Assembly (NCBI GenBank): GCA_910586865.1
Contig: CAJUIY010000036.1
Coordinates: 1 to 20,092 of the forward strand
Direction of reading: 5' to 3'
From: an uncultured Bacilli bacterium
Lineage (GTDB): Bacteria; Bacillota_I; Bacilli_A; RF39; UBA660
Length of the DNA stretch: 20,092 bases
Shown here piece after piece: positions 1 through 7,761 of the stretch. Under the pieces are notes generated by a model. The model did no database searches. It saw only the letters and a list, made by a program, of their open reading frames with translations, and was not told the origin of the DNA. A program made the translations under genes and the position numbers. Positions within the stretch are counted from its first letter, which is position 1. Every line of letters starts with the position of its first letter.

Positions 1-30
1 TCTTTTATTTTATCATGGAAAGATTTCTAT

Positions 31-711
31 TTACACAGATTTATTTACAGACTCAGTTGTTTTATTTTTTTTGTGAGTTAATTTTAATATCTTAAATAAT
101 TCATTATGCTTATCACTAAAATTACGTTCAATATCCTCCATCAATAACTGATACTTTTCCTCAAATCTTTTCGAAGAAGTCGGAAAGATTTCCTCATAAA
201 GATAATTAATTTTTTCTATCATCTTCTTTTTATAAGCATATTTTAATTCTTTTACCAAATAATTACGATGATATTCTTCTTCTCTTGTTAAAAAATGATT
301 TTTTTTATTCATCCCTACTTTTTTATACTCTATATTCGTTATTTTTAACTCTTCTCCTATTTCTAGTATTTCCTCTTCCTCATCTAATAGCAAAAAGCTT
401 CGATAAAGTAATTTCCCATCCTTTGAAAATTCTGCACCTAATACTTTAAAACCATCCGTGAATAGTGCTGCATAGTCAATTACACTTACTTTATCATTCG
501 TATATACTTCACATTTTTTATCAATACTTTTTAGAAAAACTTTCTCTACCGTAACTTGATGGTTCATCATATCTTCTAAACATTCTGTACTAACCTTTAT
601 CATTGGTATTTTTTTGATATGCTCAATATCATCCTTATTACTCCATTCAAAAAATTCATATACTCTATCTCCATCTAAAAAATTTAATAAAATATCATAT
701 ACGTTTAACAT
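31..711 (-). CDS. YjbA-like protein (DUF3603 / UPF0736 family)
   Basis: The 226-residue soluble protein has no signal peptide or membrane segment. Its N-terminus (VYDILLNFLDG, then VYEFFEW, a D-rich turn and IPMIKVS) and the LTREEEYHR segment near residue 142 match what I remember of Bacillus subtilis YjbA, a conserved Bacilli protein of unknown function and slightly greater length. The ATG has a good AAGGAGAG site five bases upstream. The start overlaps the end of the upstream small membrane-protein gene by 17 bases, so the two are very likely cotranscribed and perhaps translationally coupled. An acidic stretch (DEEEEILEIGEE) sits mid-protein and the C-terminus is lysine-rich. Family assignment is from memory of the motif pattern; no function can be given. 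Confidence 0.75.
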   Translation of the reverse strand: MLNVYDILLNFLDGDRVYEFFEWSNKDDIEHIKKIPMIKVSTECLEDMMNHQVTVEKVFLKSIDKKCEVYTNDKVSVIDYAALFTDGFKVLGAEFSKDGKLLYRSFLLLDEEEEILEIGEELKITNIEYKKVGMNKKNHFLTREEEYHRNYLVKELKYAYKKKMIEKINYLYEEIFPTSSKRFEEKYQLLMEDIERNFSDKHNELFKILKLTHKKNKTTESVNKSV

Positions 712-910
712 GTTTTCTCTCCTTTTTAAATAAAGTAATTGTAATAAGTAAAAAGCCTATTATCAGAAACCAGCATTCATATCTTGTTTTAATATAAGCA
801 AAGTACTCCCCTATTGTATAATCAAAACTAAATAAGTTGATATACATCATACAATAAGAAAAGCCAATCACCATCAGTAGAAATCCAAGTATCATTGAAA
901 TTATTTTCAT
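695..910 (-). CDS. small two-helix membrane protein
   Basis: This 71-residue protein is dominated by two hydrophobic segments, about residues 3-25 and 46-62, joined by a loop with several aromatic residues and ending in a basic tail (KKERKHVKRI). The expected topology is a helical hairpin. It starts at ATG with a strong AAGGAG site five bases upstream, and its end overlaps the DUF3603 gene by 17 bases, so the two form a two-gene unit. A plausible promoter lies at 949-978. I recognise the general form (short conserved membrane proteins beside YjbA-like genes in low-GC Gram-positives) but no named family. The function is unknown. Confidence 0.6.
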   Translation of the reverse strand: MKIISMILGFLLMVIGFSYCMMYINLFSFDYTIGEYFAYIKTRYECWFLIIGFLLITITLFKKERKHVKRI

Positions 911-948
911 ATGTTCTCCTTACTTATATTTATGATTTACCTAATTAT

Positions 949-978
949 AGTATACAAATTATTTGAAAAGTTATACAA
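949..978 (-). promoter_or_regulatory. candidate promoter for the 71-aa membrane protein / DUF3603 unit
   Basis: On the minus strand TTGTAT (978-973) and TATACT (954-949) are separated by 18 bases, with a second overlapping TATAAT just downstream. The ribosome binding site and ATG of the small membrane-protein gene follow about 30-45 bases later. Assigned by consensus matching only, in very AT-rich DNA. Confidence 0.4.
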
Positions 979-1027
979 GATTTCGTTGTAAAAGATTTCC
1001 TTTTTGACTCCAAATTTTTTAGCCCAC

Positions 1028-1067
1028 AAAAAAGAAGAAAACATTCATAATCATTCCTTTTCTTCTT
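1028..1067 (-). terminator. weak candidate terminator at the end of rmuC
   Basis: A ten-base inverted repeat (1032-1041 with 1058-1067, AAGAAGAAAA type) encloses a 16-base loop that contains the rmuC stop codon, and a short T run follows on the minus strand. The stem is partly the Glu/Lys-coding tail of RmuC and the T run is short, so this is tentative. Confidence 0.3.
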
Positions 1068-2127
1068 CTAATTTTAATGTACTTACTTCTACTCGATTAA
1101 TAGATTCAAATTTTTTTGTTATTTTATCGGTTGTAATTGATACATTTTCAACATCTTTATTGACTGCTTGAATACTTCTTGATAATTTATCCCAACGTTC
1201 TTTATATCTGGAAAATTCTAATCCCAATTTATTTAATTCTTCATGAATAATAGAGGTATATTTATCTCTTTCTATATTTTTAATAATCATTTCTACTACG
1301 GTCAGAGTAGAAATTAAGGTAGTAGGAGAAGTAATCCAAATATGTTTCTTATAAGAATATTCAATAATATCGGGATGATAAGCATTAATTTCTGCAAAAA
1401 TAGCTTCTGCTGGCAAAAACATAATCGCTTGGTTACTTGTTTCTCCTGGAATAATATATTTCTCACTAATCGCATCAATATGTCTTTTCACATCGATTTT
1501 AAACATTTTTTCATATCGTTTCCGGTCTTCTATAGGGATATTCTTATCAACCATTAATTGATAATTCTCAAGAGGAAACTTCGAATCAATCGCAATTGTA
1601 CCAAGTGGATCTGGTGCAAATAAAACAGAATCTGCGATTGCTTTATTGCTCATCGTATATTGAAGACGATAAATTTTATCATTTCTTTCTCCAAAGACAC
1701 TCGCTAGAATATGACTTAAGTTGACTTCTCCAAAGATTCCTCTACTCTTTTTATCCGTTAAAATGCTTTGTAAAGAAACAATATCCGTTGATAAATTTTC
1801 TATTTTTTTCTGTGCTTCATCAATCTTACTTAGTCTTTCAATAACAGAAGAAAAAGTTTTATTCGTTCTCTCAAAATTCTGATCTAGACGTTCGTTTACC
1901 TTTTCATTAATTACCATCAATCTTTCTTCCACTTTCTCATTTAGCTTCGTAAAGTCTTCATTCATATTTCTTGACAAATCACTTTTAAAGTCTCCTAATT
2001 CTTTTATCATGTTGACTTCTAACTTCCCAAGTCTTTCTGTTATATTAGACTCATTAATATTTTTAAATAGAGAAATAACAATTAGTATTAAATTAATCAC
2101 TAATAATCCTATTATAATATAATCCAT
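1051..2127 (-). CDS. rmuC: RmuC family DNA recombination protein
   Basis: The 358-residue protein has an N-terminal membrane anchor (residues 3-21), a long coiled-coil region (about 25-125) rich in repeated NEKVxERL units, and a C-terminal RmuC nuclease-like domain. Hallmarks are KSRGIFGEVNL near residue 128, DSKFPLENY, FLPAEAIFAEI and SPTTLISTL. RmuC proteins limit DNA inversions and have a PD-(D/E)XK-like fold; the cytoplasmic domain is tethered to the inner face of the membrane. The ATG has an AGGTGA site at the proper distance. The gene lies 89 bases downstream of a small secreted-protein gene and may be read from the same transcript as that gene and the TVP38-like gene. Length and motifs are normal for a Firmicute RmuC. 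Confidence 0.93.
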   Translation of the reverse strand: MDYIIIGLLVINLILIVISLFKNINESNITERLGKLEVNMIKELGDFKSDLSRNMNEDFTKLNEKVEERLMVINEKVNERLDQNFERTNKTFSSVIERLSKIDEAQKKIENLSTDIVSLQSILTDKKSRGIFGEVNLSHILASVFGERNDKIYRLQYTMSNKAIADSVLFAPDPLGTIAIDSKFPLENYQLMVDKNIPIEDRKRYEKMFKIDVKRHIDAISEKYIIPGETSNQAIMFLPAEAIFAEINAYHPDIIEYSYKKHIWITSPTTLISTLTVVEMIIKNIERDKYTSIIHEELNKLGLEFSRYKERWDKLSRSIQAVNKDVENVSITTDKITKKFESINRVEVSTLKLEEEKE

Positions 2128-2216
2128 TCTATCACCTGCCCTATCTGTATCAAATTTTATTAATTTCTTTCATTACTACCCATCAATTGAAAAAAAGAGA
2201 AAACTACCTATTTTAT

Positions 2217-2545
2217 CTAAGTACAAATATAAAGTTTACCATTAATCATCACTAAATTTCGGTTCCCCATAAAAATAATTTCATTATGATTAATTGTAAA
2301 TTTTTCACGTCGTGTCGACCCTAATTCTTTTACTAATGCTTTTTTACAACTTAACTGATTCAAATTAAAGTGTTTATTACGATAAACATGAATCTTTTCT
2401 TGATTCCCCTTAATAAGTTGAGCTAAAGTTTTACTTCGACCATAGGATAATACATGACCATCATTTAACCAAAAATTTAAACAAAGGGCCCATCCAAGAC
2501 ACATGACTATTAGGATTAGAGAAACAACAAATACTTTTTTTTCAT
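2217..2545 (-). CDS. small secreted protein, reading frame broken in an A8 tract
   Basis: The longest continuous frame begins at ATG 2504 and gives 95 residues, but that ATG has no ribosome binding site and truncates a signal peptide. An ATG at 2545 has a good AGGTGG site and is followed at once by eight adenines (2542-2535). In the zero frame it stops after nine codons. With one extra adenine it reads MKKKVFVVSLILIVMCLGWA, a textbook signal sequence, and continues into the long frame. The intact product would be about 109 residues: a signal peptide followed by a basic domain with two later cysteines (LSCKK and ICT at the end). I recognise no family. The break may be a sequencing error in a homopolymer, a phase-variable switch, transcriptional slippage or a new pseudogene. 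It sits between TVP38-like and rmuC genes. Confidence 0.55.
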
Positions 2546-2563
2546 TCTACCACCTACTATCTT

Positions 2564-3133
2564 TTACTCTATCTTCATCCTTTTACTAAATAATTTTGAT
2601 AAGAAATAGGCTACTATAATAAAGATAGAAACAATAATAATTGTTTTAATATCCGTAATACTTTCTAATAAACTTTTACCAATACATCCCCAGAAAATAA
2701 CCATAAATATTTTCCCCAGCAAAATTGCATATAAGAACTTTCTTTTTGACATATTCGAAATACCAGATGCAATATTGATTAAAAAAGCTGGGGTAAATGG
2801 TAATGCAATTAAAACCACAAGATTGGAAAACTCAATCTTTTCAATTCTTTTAACAACCTTTTGGATTTGCTTTTTATGAATCCATTTTGATAAAAATTTT
2901 CCTGCTAAAAAACGAAAAAATAAAAATGCTAAGTAACATCCTAAACAAGTAGATAACCAGGAAATTAAAATTCCAAAAATCAAGCCATAGGCATTAATAT
3001 TTAAGGCTATGAAAACTCCTAATGGTAAAGCAGGAATGGCCGATTCTAAAAGTACTAATAAAATTCCTACTAGTATTCCTCCACTTTGGAGTAAAGATGT
3101 TACATATTCTACTAAATTAGTTGCTATTTCCAA
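2564..3133 (-). CDS. TVP38/TMEM64 (VTT domain) family membrane protein
   Basis: This 189-residue polytopic protein has hydrophobic segments around residues 18-30, 38-58, 60-77, 105-122, 134-150 and 163-180. It carries the VTT/DedA-like signature: an acidic residue followed by prolines (ESAIPALPLG, 30-39) and a re-entrant-type segment, ALPFTPAFLINIASGIS (110-126). Members of this superfamily act in lipid scrambling or membrane homeostasis; the substrate here is not known. The start codon appears to be TTG at 3133, supported by a GGTGAT site seven bases upstream; a nearby ATG is out of frame. An intrinsic terminator of the preceding rhodanese gene lies just upstream, so this gene probably has its own promoter in the TATACTATAAT-rich stretch at 3151-3161. 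The small secreted-protein gene follows after 18 bases. Confidence 0.85.
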   Translation of the reverse strand: MEIATNLVEYVTSLLQSGGILVGILLVLLESAIPALPLGVFIALNINAYGLIFGILISWLSTCLGCYLAFLFFRFLAGKFLSKWIHKKQIQKVVKRIEKIEFSNLVVLIALPFTPAFLINIASGISNMSKRKFLYAILLGKIFMVIFWGCIGKSLLESITDIKTIIIVSIFIIVAYFLSKLFSKRMKIE

Positions 3134-3180
3134 TCTTAATCACCATTATTATTATAGTATACTTTATCTATTTTTACTAG

Positions 3181-3209
3181 AAAAAAGATAGTATTTTTAC
3201 ATACTATCT
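3181..3209 (-). terminator. intrinsic terminator after the rhodanese-like gene
   Basis: A perfect nine-base inverted repeat (3186-3194 AGATAGTAT with 3201-3209 ATACTATCT) has a six-base loop and is followed on the minus strand by a T run (3186-3181). The stop codon of the rhodanese gene (3199-3197) lies in the loop. This is a convincing rho-independent terminator by shape, although the stem is AT-rich. Confidence 0.7.
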
Positions 3210-3496
3210 AAATATCCTGTATATCCATCTTCAATATTTACAACATGATAACCTTTATTTGCTAAAAACTGACATAATCTTCTACTAGTACTTCCAGAAT
3301 TACAATAAAAGTAGTATTCTTCCCTTTTCTCTAGATAATCACTAGGATTCGTTATTAAATAATTCGTTGGAATATTTTTTGCATTTGGAATACACCCAGA
3401 AATATAGTGATAATTATCTCGAATATCAATTAGATGAATATTCTTATCTTTCTTAAGTAAATCTCTTAATGCATAAGAATCTATTTCTTTATACAC
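3197..3496 (-). CDS. single-domain rhodanese-like protein
   Basis: A 99-residue single rhodanese domain of the standalone PspE/GlpE-like size. It shows the DIRDNYHYISGCIPNAKNIP segment (residues 24-43, corresponding to the usual D-R-E-x-x-E-F-x-x-G-H-I-x-G-A region) and the active-site loop YCNSGSTSRR with the persulfide-carrying cysteine at residue 65. The loop has threonine where many family members have arginine. Such proteins move sulfane sulfur. Start choice: GTG at 3496 with a GAGGTG site six bases upstream; an overlapping ATG is in another frame and stops at once. The gene appears monocistronic, with its terminator over the stop codon and the T4SS-associated 429-residue gene ending 56 bases upstream. 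Confidence 0.88.
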   Translation of the reverse strand: MYKEIDSYALRDLLKKDKNIHLIDIRDNYHYISGCIPNAKNIPTNYLITNPSDYLEKREEYYFYCNSGSTSRRLCQFLANKGYHVVNIEDGYTGYLDSM

Positions 3497-3552
3497 ATAC
3501 TACACCTCAATATAATATATGGTGTTTATCATAAAGTAAATAGGATAAATCC

Positions 3553-4842
3553 CTATCTAATAATATATGGCTTATTCTTTGTTCCTGTTCCACTTTTTAT
3601 TCTAACATCACTAGAAAGATGAGCTACTGCTCTTACATAACCATCTTCATAAGCTTCTCTATTACTAATAGAATCACTGACTACATAGACTCTATCCGAT
3701 ATTTCTAGAGAACCATTTAAAAGCCAATAACTGTAATCTTCTTTTAAATAATTATAGTTTTGACAATCTGCCTTCAACGTAGAAGTACAGTTGATATCTA
3801 ATGATGCATTTAAAAAGTCATAAACAGGAAGCAATGATAAATTCGTCTCATAGGTTGTTTTACATTCACTAGAACCATTCTTAGAAGTATCATTTTCTCC
3901 TCGTGCTCCAACACATGAATTAAATTTAACTAGGAGCGTTTTATCCTCTTTTGTAAATAATTCTTCTTCTTCAAAATAATCTCCACGTTCTTCCTCTTCT
4001 GTAAATTTAAACTGATATAATTTTTCTAATACATCACTCATATTACTATTTTTAAAAGTGTTAATCCCCGTTGTACTTTCTGAACTCGTATTATATCTTT
4101 CATCAAATATAAATCGATTTTTAGAAGAGCTATCATCGATTATTACAATCTCATCCTTGTTATCAATCTTTACAATACGGAATAGTCTATCACTATCTTC
4201 AAACTTTAGATAGTTATTTACTTTAGAACCACGATAAACATACTCACCATTCATATGATAAATACCAAATCCTTCTGTAACCACTTTCGTATCCTTTAAT
4301 TTATCTGCAAGTTTTGTAGTCGTATACTCTGTACCACAACTTAAATACGGATAATATTTATAATTATTTTTAGTGATTTTAGAAACGGAAACCTTACCAC
4401 TACATTTCCCATTTTTAATATAGTGATCCATTTCTTTCATATATTTTTCACTAATTAGACTAGAAGTCGTTATCTCCACAATTTCGTCTTCTGATTTAGG
4501 AAGCTTTTTTGGGTTATCTTTAAAATAAGAAACAGCGGAATCTCTCATGACATCTTCTAAATCAAAATACGTATAATCTTTTTTAGTAAATAAAGAAATC
4601 ACAAAGCCAATAGCCAAAACAACAATTAATAAAACAAATACAATTAAAAATAGGAACATCATTTTTTTTCTAAAATCATCTTGTAATGCTTCTTTTCCTG
4701 TTTTATTTGATTCTTCTTGAAAAGAAGAATCCTCCATCTCATCATCCACTTCATTTGCCTCTTCTAAAAAGGTTTCTTCTCCTAAAGCCTCTTTTTCTTC
4801 CTTGCCATGAAAGTTTTTATCTGGTGATATGTTATTATTCAT
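3553..4842 (-). CDS. T4SS-linked single-pass protein with six-cysteine extracellular domain
   Basis: The 429-residue protein has an acidic cytoplasmic N-terminus (1-60), one membrane helix (61-85) and a roughly 340-residue exterior part. The start of the exterior part (DSAVSYFKDNPKKLPKSEDEIVEITTSSL, then CSGKVSV and YYPYLSCG) resembles the post-helix region of pseudopilin-like proteins. YVYRGSKVNNYLKF and the C-terminal VRAVAHLSSDVRIKSGTGTKNKPYIIR resemble a surface-protein module I have seen widely in gut Firmicutes, with no firm name. Six cysteines (147, 169, 310, 327, 352, 360), all outside, suggest disulfides. It follows the VirD4 gene by 17 bases with a GAGGTAT site, so it is cotranscribed. 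Its topology (N-in, one helix, large outside domain) is that of VirB8/TcpC, a component otherwise missing here. That is only a topological analogy; an adhesin or surface factor is equally possible. Confidence 0.65.
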   Translation of the reverse strand: MNNNISPDKNFHGKEEKEALGEETFLEEANEVDDEMEDSSFQEESNKTGKEALQDDFRKKMMFLFLIVFVLLIVVLAIGFVISLFTKKDYTYFDLEDVMRDSAVSYFKDNPKKLPKSEDEIVEITTSSLISEKYMKEMDHYIKNGKCSGKVSVSKITKNNYKYYPYLSCGTEYTTTKLADKLKDTKVVTEGFGIYHMNGEYVYRGSKVNNYLKFEDSDRLFRIVKIDNKDEIVIIDDSSSKNRFIFDERYNTSSESTTGINTFKNSNMSDVLEKLYQFKFTEEEERGDYFEEEELFTKEDKTLLVKFNSCVGARGENDTSKNGSSECKTTYETNLSLLPVYDFLNASLDINCTSTLKADCQNYNYLKEDYSYWLLNGSLEISDRVYVVSDSISNREAYEDGYVRAVAHLSSDVRIKSGTGTKNKPYIIR

Positions 4843-4859
4843 ATAAATACCTCATTTCT

Positions 4860-7022
4860 TTAATTATCGAAAAAATCATCAAAAAATTCGTCATCATCAT
4901 CGTCATCATCGTCTAAGGCAATTCCTTTTTCTATTGTTTTATCCTTATGAATCGTTTCTGATTCTTTATCTCCAATGACTTCTAATTTTTCATTCTTTTT
5001 CTTTTCTTCGGCTTCCTTTTTATTTCTTCTTTCTTCTTCTTCTAATTCTGCAATTTTGGCATCAATTTTCTTTACTAATTCATCCACATTAAATTCATCG
5101 TTTGGATTTTTATCTACTGGCCTATCGATAGATGGCATACCAGGCATACCGGCCATATTAGGCATACGCCCAAATGGATTTGGCGACATCATTGGATTAT
5201 TAGAATTCATAGGATTCGCTCCCATTCTTGGAAATGGCGAAAACATTGGATTTTCCATACCAGTTGGAGGAGTTGGTGGCATTCCATTACCTGATTGATT
5301 CATCATCTCTAATAATTTTTTCTTTTTTTCCGCTTTGACAAACTCTTTAATATCAAAAGTATGTACTTCTGTCTTTTCTCTATAAGGATAAGTGGCTTGT
5401 TTATATTTCTTACCCCAATTAATTTTATAATCTGGTACCATCTTTGTTTTAAATGGTTGTTTTCTCATTCTTAATATAATCGTTTCAAATTGTTTCATAC
5501 GTTGTAAATCGGATACCGTAACAAGTGGTGTCGATGCTGTTTTATCATCTTTTTTACTTTTTACTTCACCACACATTTTGGAAATTTCCTCTAATGCTGC
5601 CAGTTCTGTACTAATTAAGTAAATAATATTACCACAGTTACCCTTAATCGTTTCTGCATCTTCTTTTCCATACACTTTATTTAATTGTGCAAAGTTTTGA
5701 ATAATCATGGTAAACCTTATTTGACGACTTCTTGCAGCAGTTATCATCGTAGTAACATCTTTTAATGGTGGCATATTCGCAAACTCATCTAGTAAGAAGT
5801 TCGTTCTAACAGGAAGTTTTCCGCCACTTTTTTGAGCCACATCAATTAAAGTTTCATAGATTTGTTTTAATAAAATCGTAACCAAAGAATGATAGGTTTT
5901 CTTTTCATCTTGAATAACGATAAAAACAGCTGTTTTTTGTTTTCCAATAGAAGACAAGTCAATATCACTATAAGATAACATTTCACTTAAATTTTCACGA
6001 GAAGCAAATAATTTTACTTTTTGTTTAAATACCGATAAAATAGAACCTTTGGTTTCGCTTGGTGCCGTAATGGTACCAAAGGCATTAATCGCAGCGGCAG
6101 AGGCAGGATCCTTGGCTTCAAAATATTCCTTAATATAAGTAGAACCACCAAATTTGTTCTCACCAACCGTACTCATTAAGTTAATACTGTTAATATTAAT
6201 CTCTTCTTCTTTGGCATCTTCAAATAGCCCAAGTGCAAGTCCTGAAAAGTAATCGGCGGATGTCTTTTCCCAGAAAGGATCGGCATTCGCATTGGACTCT
6301 TCATATAAAATATTAAGTGCTAAATCGTCTAACAACTCAATCGCTTTATCTTGTTTTCCACTTTTATAAATTTGATAAGGAAGTGACATGGGATTCCATG
6401 CATTTCCATTTTGAGGATCACGGAAATTCAATAATAGAATTTGATAACCCTTCGCACGTAACATTTCTGCTGTGTTCTCATAAATCTCACCTTTGGGGTC
6501 GGTGATAATCATACTCTCGCCTGCTTTAGCTAAAAACTTAACCGTTGGTTTAATAACAGTTTGAGTTTTACCAGAACCAGTCGCACCAATGACTAAAGTA
6601 TGATATTCACTATTATCAATCCAAGCTTCATTGTCTTTTAATATCAAAGGAACACCGGCAACTTTCGATTTTTCTTGAAGTGGTGTAATGGAAGAAAGTT
6701 CTTCTTTCATTTCTTTTTCTTTTGCCCACCTACTATAACCTTTATCTTTTTTATCCGTTGTAAAACCAATTCCCTTTTCCATATCGAAGAATCGAGAACT
6801 CACACTAATAATTAAAGCTCCCAAAGCGATAAAAAAGAAAACGAGTGTTGCTGCAATATGTTCCTTAGTAAATGCTGGTAAAGGGTTTAATCCAGATAGA
6901 TACCCTTCTGCTGCTAAAGAAGAAATATTACTAACTGCAACAGCAATCACATAAAGTAAAAAGACAGCAAAAAGTAAAAACATTAAAAGATCTTCTTTAT
7001 CTGCTCTAAATTTCAGTTTCAT
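4860..7022 (-). CDS. virD4: VirD4/TraG-family type IV coupling protein
   Basis: The 720-residue protein has two N-terminal membrane helices (about 12-32 and 56-75) and a TraG/VirD4 ATPase domain. Walker A is GATGSGKT at 146-153, followed by ITDPKGEIYENTAEML typical of Firmicute coupling proteins. Walker B is LLDEFANMP at 410-418, and IIQNFAQL at 440-447 is the characteristic glutamine motif. The family hexamerises at the inner membrane and passes substrates to the secretion channel. After about residue 575 comes an unusual tail: a P/M/N/G-rich stretch (578-632), a charged helix (645-680) and an acidic end with eight consecutive aspartates (704-711). A candidate promoter (7047-7075) and an AAAGG ribosome binding site precede the ATG. 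The next gene starts 17 bases after the stop. Confidence 0.95.
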   Translation of the reverse strand: MKLKFRADKEDLLMFLLFAVFLLYVIAVAVSNISSLAAEGYLSGLNPLPAFTKEHIAATLVFFFIALGALIISVSSRFFDMEKGIGFTTDKKDKGYSRWAKEKEMKEELSSITPLQEKSKVAGVPLILKDNEAWIDNSEYHTLVIGATGSGKTQTVIKPTVKFLAKAGESMIITDPKGEIYENTAEMLRAKGYQILLLNFRDPQNGNAWNPMSLPYQIYKSGKQDKAIELLDDLALNILYEESNANADPFWEKTSADYFSGLALGLFEDAKEEEININSINLMSTVGENKFGGSTYIKEYFEAKDPASAAAINAFGTITAPSETKGSILSVFKQKVKLFASRENLSEMLSYSDIDLSSIGKQKTAVFIVIQDEKKTYHSLVTILLKQIYETLIDVAQKSGGKLPVRTNFLLDEFANMPPLKDVTTMITAARSRQIRFTMIIQNFAQLNKVYGKEDAETIKGNCGNIIYLISTELAALEEISKMCGEVKSKKDDKTASTPLVTVSDLQRMKQFETIILRMRKQPFKTKMVPDYKINWGKKYKQATYPYREKTEVHTFDIKEFVKAEKKKKLLEMMNQSGNGMPPTPPTGMENPMFSPFPRMGANPMNSNNPMMSPNPFGRMPNMAGMPGMPSIDRPVDKNPNDEFNVDELVKKIDAKIAELEEEERRNKKEAEEKKKNEKLEVIGDKESETIHKDKTIEKGIALDDDDDDDDEFFDDFFDN

Positions 7023-7076
7023 AAAAAGTCATTCCTTTCGAGAATTATTATAGCATTAAATAGAAAAAAAGTCATT
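7023..7076 (-). promoter_or_regulatory. virD4 upstream region: promoter, inverted repeat and direct repeats
   Basis: On the minus strand ATGACT (7075-7070) and TATAAT (7052-7047) are spaced by 17 bases, placing a start site near 7040 ahead of the AAAGG site and the ATG at 7022. The 11-mer AATGACTTTTT occurs twice (7076-7066 and 7033-7023), 43 bases apart, once over the -35 and once between ribosome binding site and start. A ten-base inverted repeat (7058-7067 with 7080-7089) spans the upstream stop codon. It has no T tract after it, so it is not a normal terminator. Confidence 0.5.
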
Positions 7077-7754
7077 TTATTTTCTATTTTTCGTTCTAAA
7101 CTTAAATGCTATAAATATTAATGCAATCGTTACTAATAATACAATTGGAATTACAAGATATTCATTGAGAATTGATTTCTTTTTATTCTCCTCTTTATAT
7201 CGTATTTTCATATAAATATTTTTATCTTGATAATTATTTTTATTAATATTCCATGTATAGGTATTTTTTTTTGTCTTATCTGAATTAGACTCCACTACTT
7301 TTAAATTGGTTTTGATATTAATCGTTAGATTCTCTATTTGTAAATCCGTATCTTTGTAGATACAATCGAAACCCTCACTTGTATTCAAAGTAATATATTC
7401 TTGATCCTTAGTAACACTTTTATTATAAAAGCATTCACTAATGGCATTCGAATTTTGAAGTTTTTTTAAAGGATAATTGTATTTAAAATTTAAAAATAGA
7501 TTTTTCTTATCCCTAGTAAGACCTTTTTTTACTTCATAATATTCACTATCCTCTGTATCTTGATTAAAATAGGACTCTGTTTGTCTTTGATACATATCAT
7601 TAATCATAGCAGTATTAGAAGAATTATTCTCTACATATAAAGAGAAATCCTCGATAGCATTTAATTCATCAATCGTTAAATTATATTCTACACTACAACC
7701 GGTAGAAAGAAGTAAAACAAGAAATAATATTAACATTTTGAACTTATATTTCAT
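7077..7754 (-). CDS. LppM-like lipoprotein with C-terminal membrane anchor
   Basis: The 225-residue protein begins with a lipoprotein signal peptide ending in the lipobox LSTGC (Cys20), so it should be lipidated and exported. A second hydrophobic helix near the end (about 199-218) is followed by a basic cytoplasmic tip (KFRTKNRK). This lipobox, beta-rich domain, C-terminal helix layout resembles LppM-domain proteins. EYNLTID after the lipobox and TYTWNINKNNY near residue 157 fit that pattern, but the family call is tentative. Two further cysteines (108, 131) could pair. The start lies so close to the hydrolase gene that the AGGTGA ribosome binding site overlaps the upstream stop codon, showing tight coupling to the T4SS operon. 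It may be an exterior scaffold or substitute channel component. Confidence 0.65.
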   Translation of the reverse strand: MKYKFKMLILFLVLLLSTGCSVEYNLTIDELNAIEDFSLYVENNSSNTAMINDMYQRQTESYFNQDTEDSEYYEVKKGLTRDKKNLFLNFKYNYPLKKLQNSNAISECFYNKSVTKDQEYITLNTSEGFDCIYKDTDLQIENLTINIKTNLKVVESNSDKTKKNTYTWNINKNNYQDKNIYMKIRYKEENKKKSILNEYLVIPIVLLVTIALIFIAFKFRTKNRK

Positions 7755-7761
7755 AATTCAC

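Noticed and set aside
3538..3558. Possible terminator after the 429-residue gene (AGATAGG / CCTATTT hairpin)
   Set aside because: Short stem with a wobble pair and no proper T tract; too weak to list.
3512..3570. 11-base repeat ATAATATATGG at 3512-3522 and 3560-3570, and a TTTACT-17-TATTAT promoter for the rhodanese gene
   Set aside because: The repeat is almost pure A/T and one copy is coding sequence. The promoter would start transcription inside the ribosome binding site.
4866..4915. TCA/TCG triplet-rich stretch considered as a microsatellite or CRISPR-like repeat
   Set aside because: It is the coding sequence for the acidic Asp-rich end of VirD4; there are no spacers. Possible length variation is mentioned under the tail finding.
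4686..5298. Plus-strand open frames opposite the virD4 tail and the 429-residue gene
   Set aside because: They are low-complexity mirror frames of acidic and P/M-rich coding sequence, with no ribosome binding site or domain; the minus-strand genes explain them.
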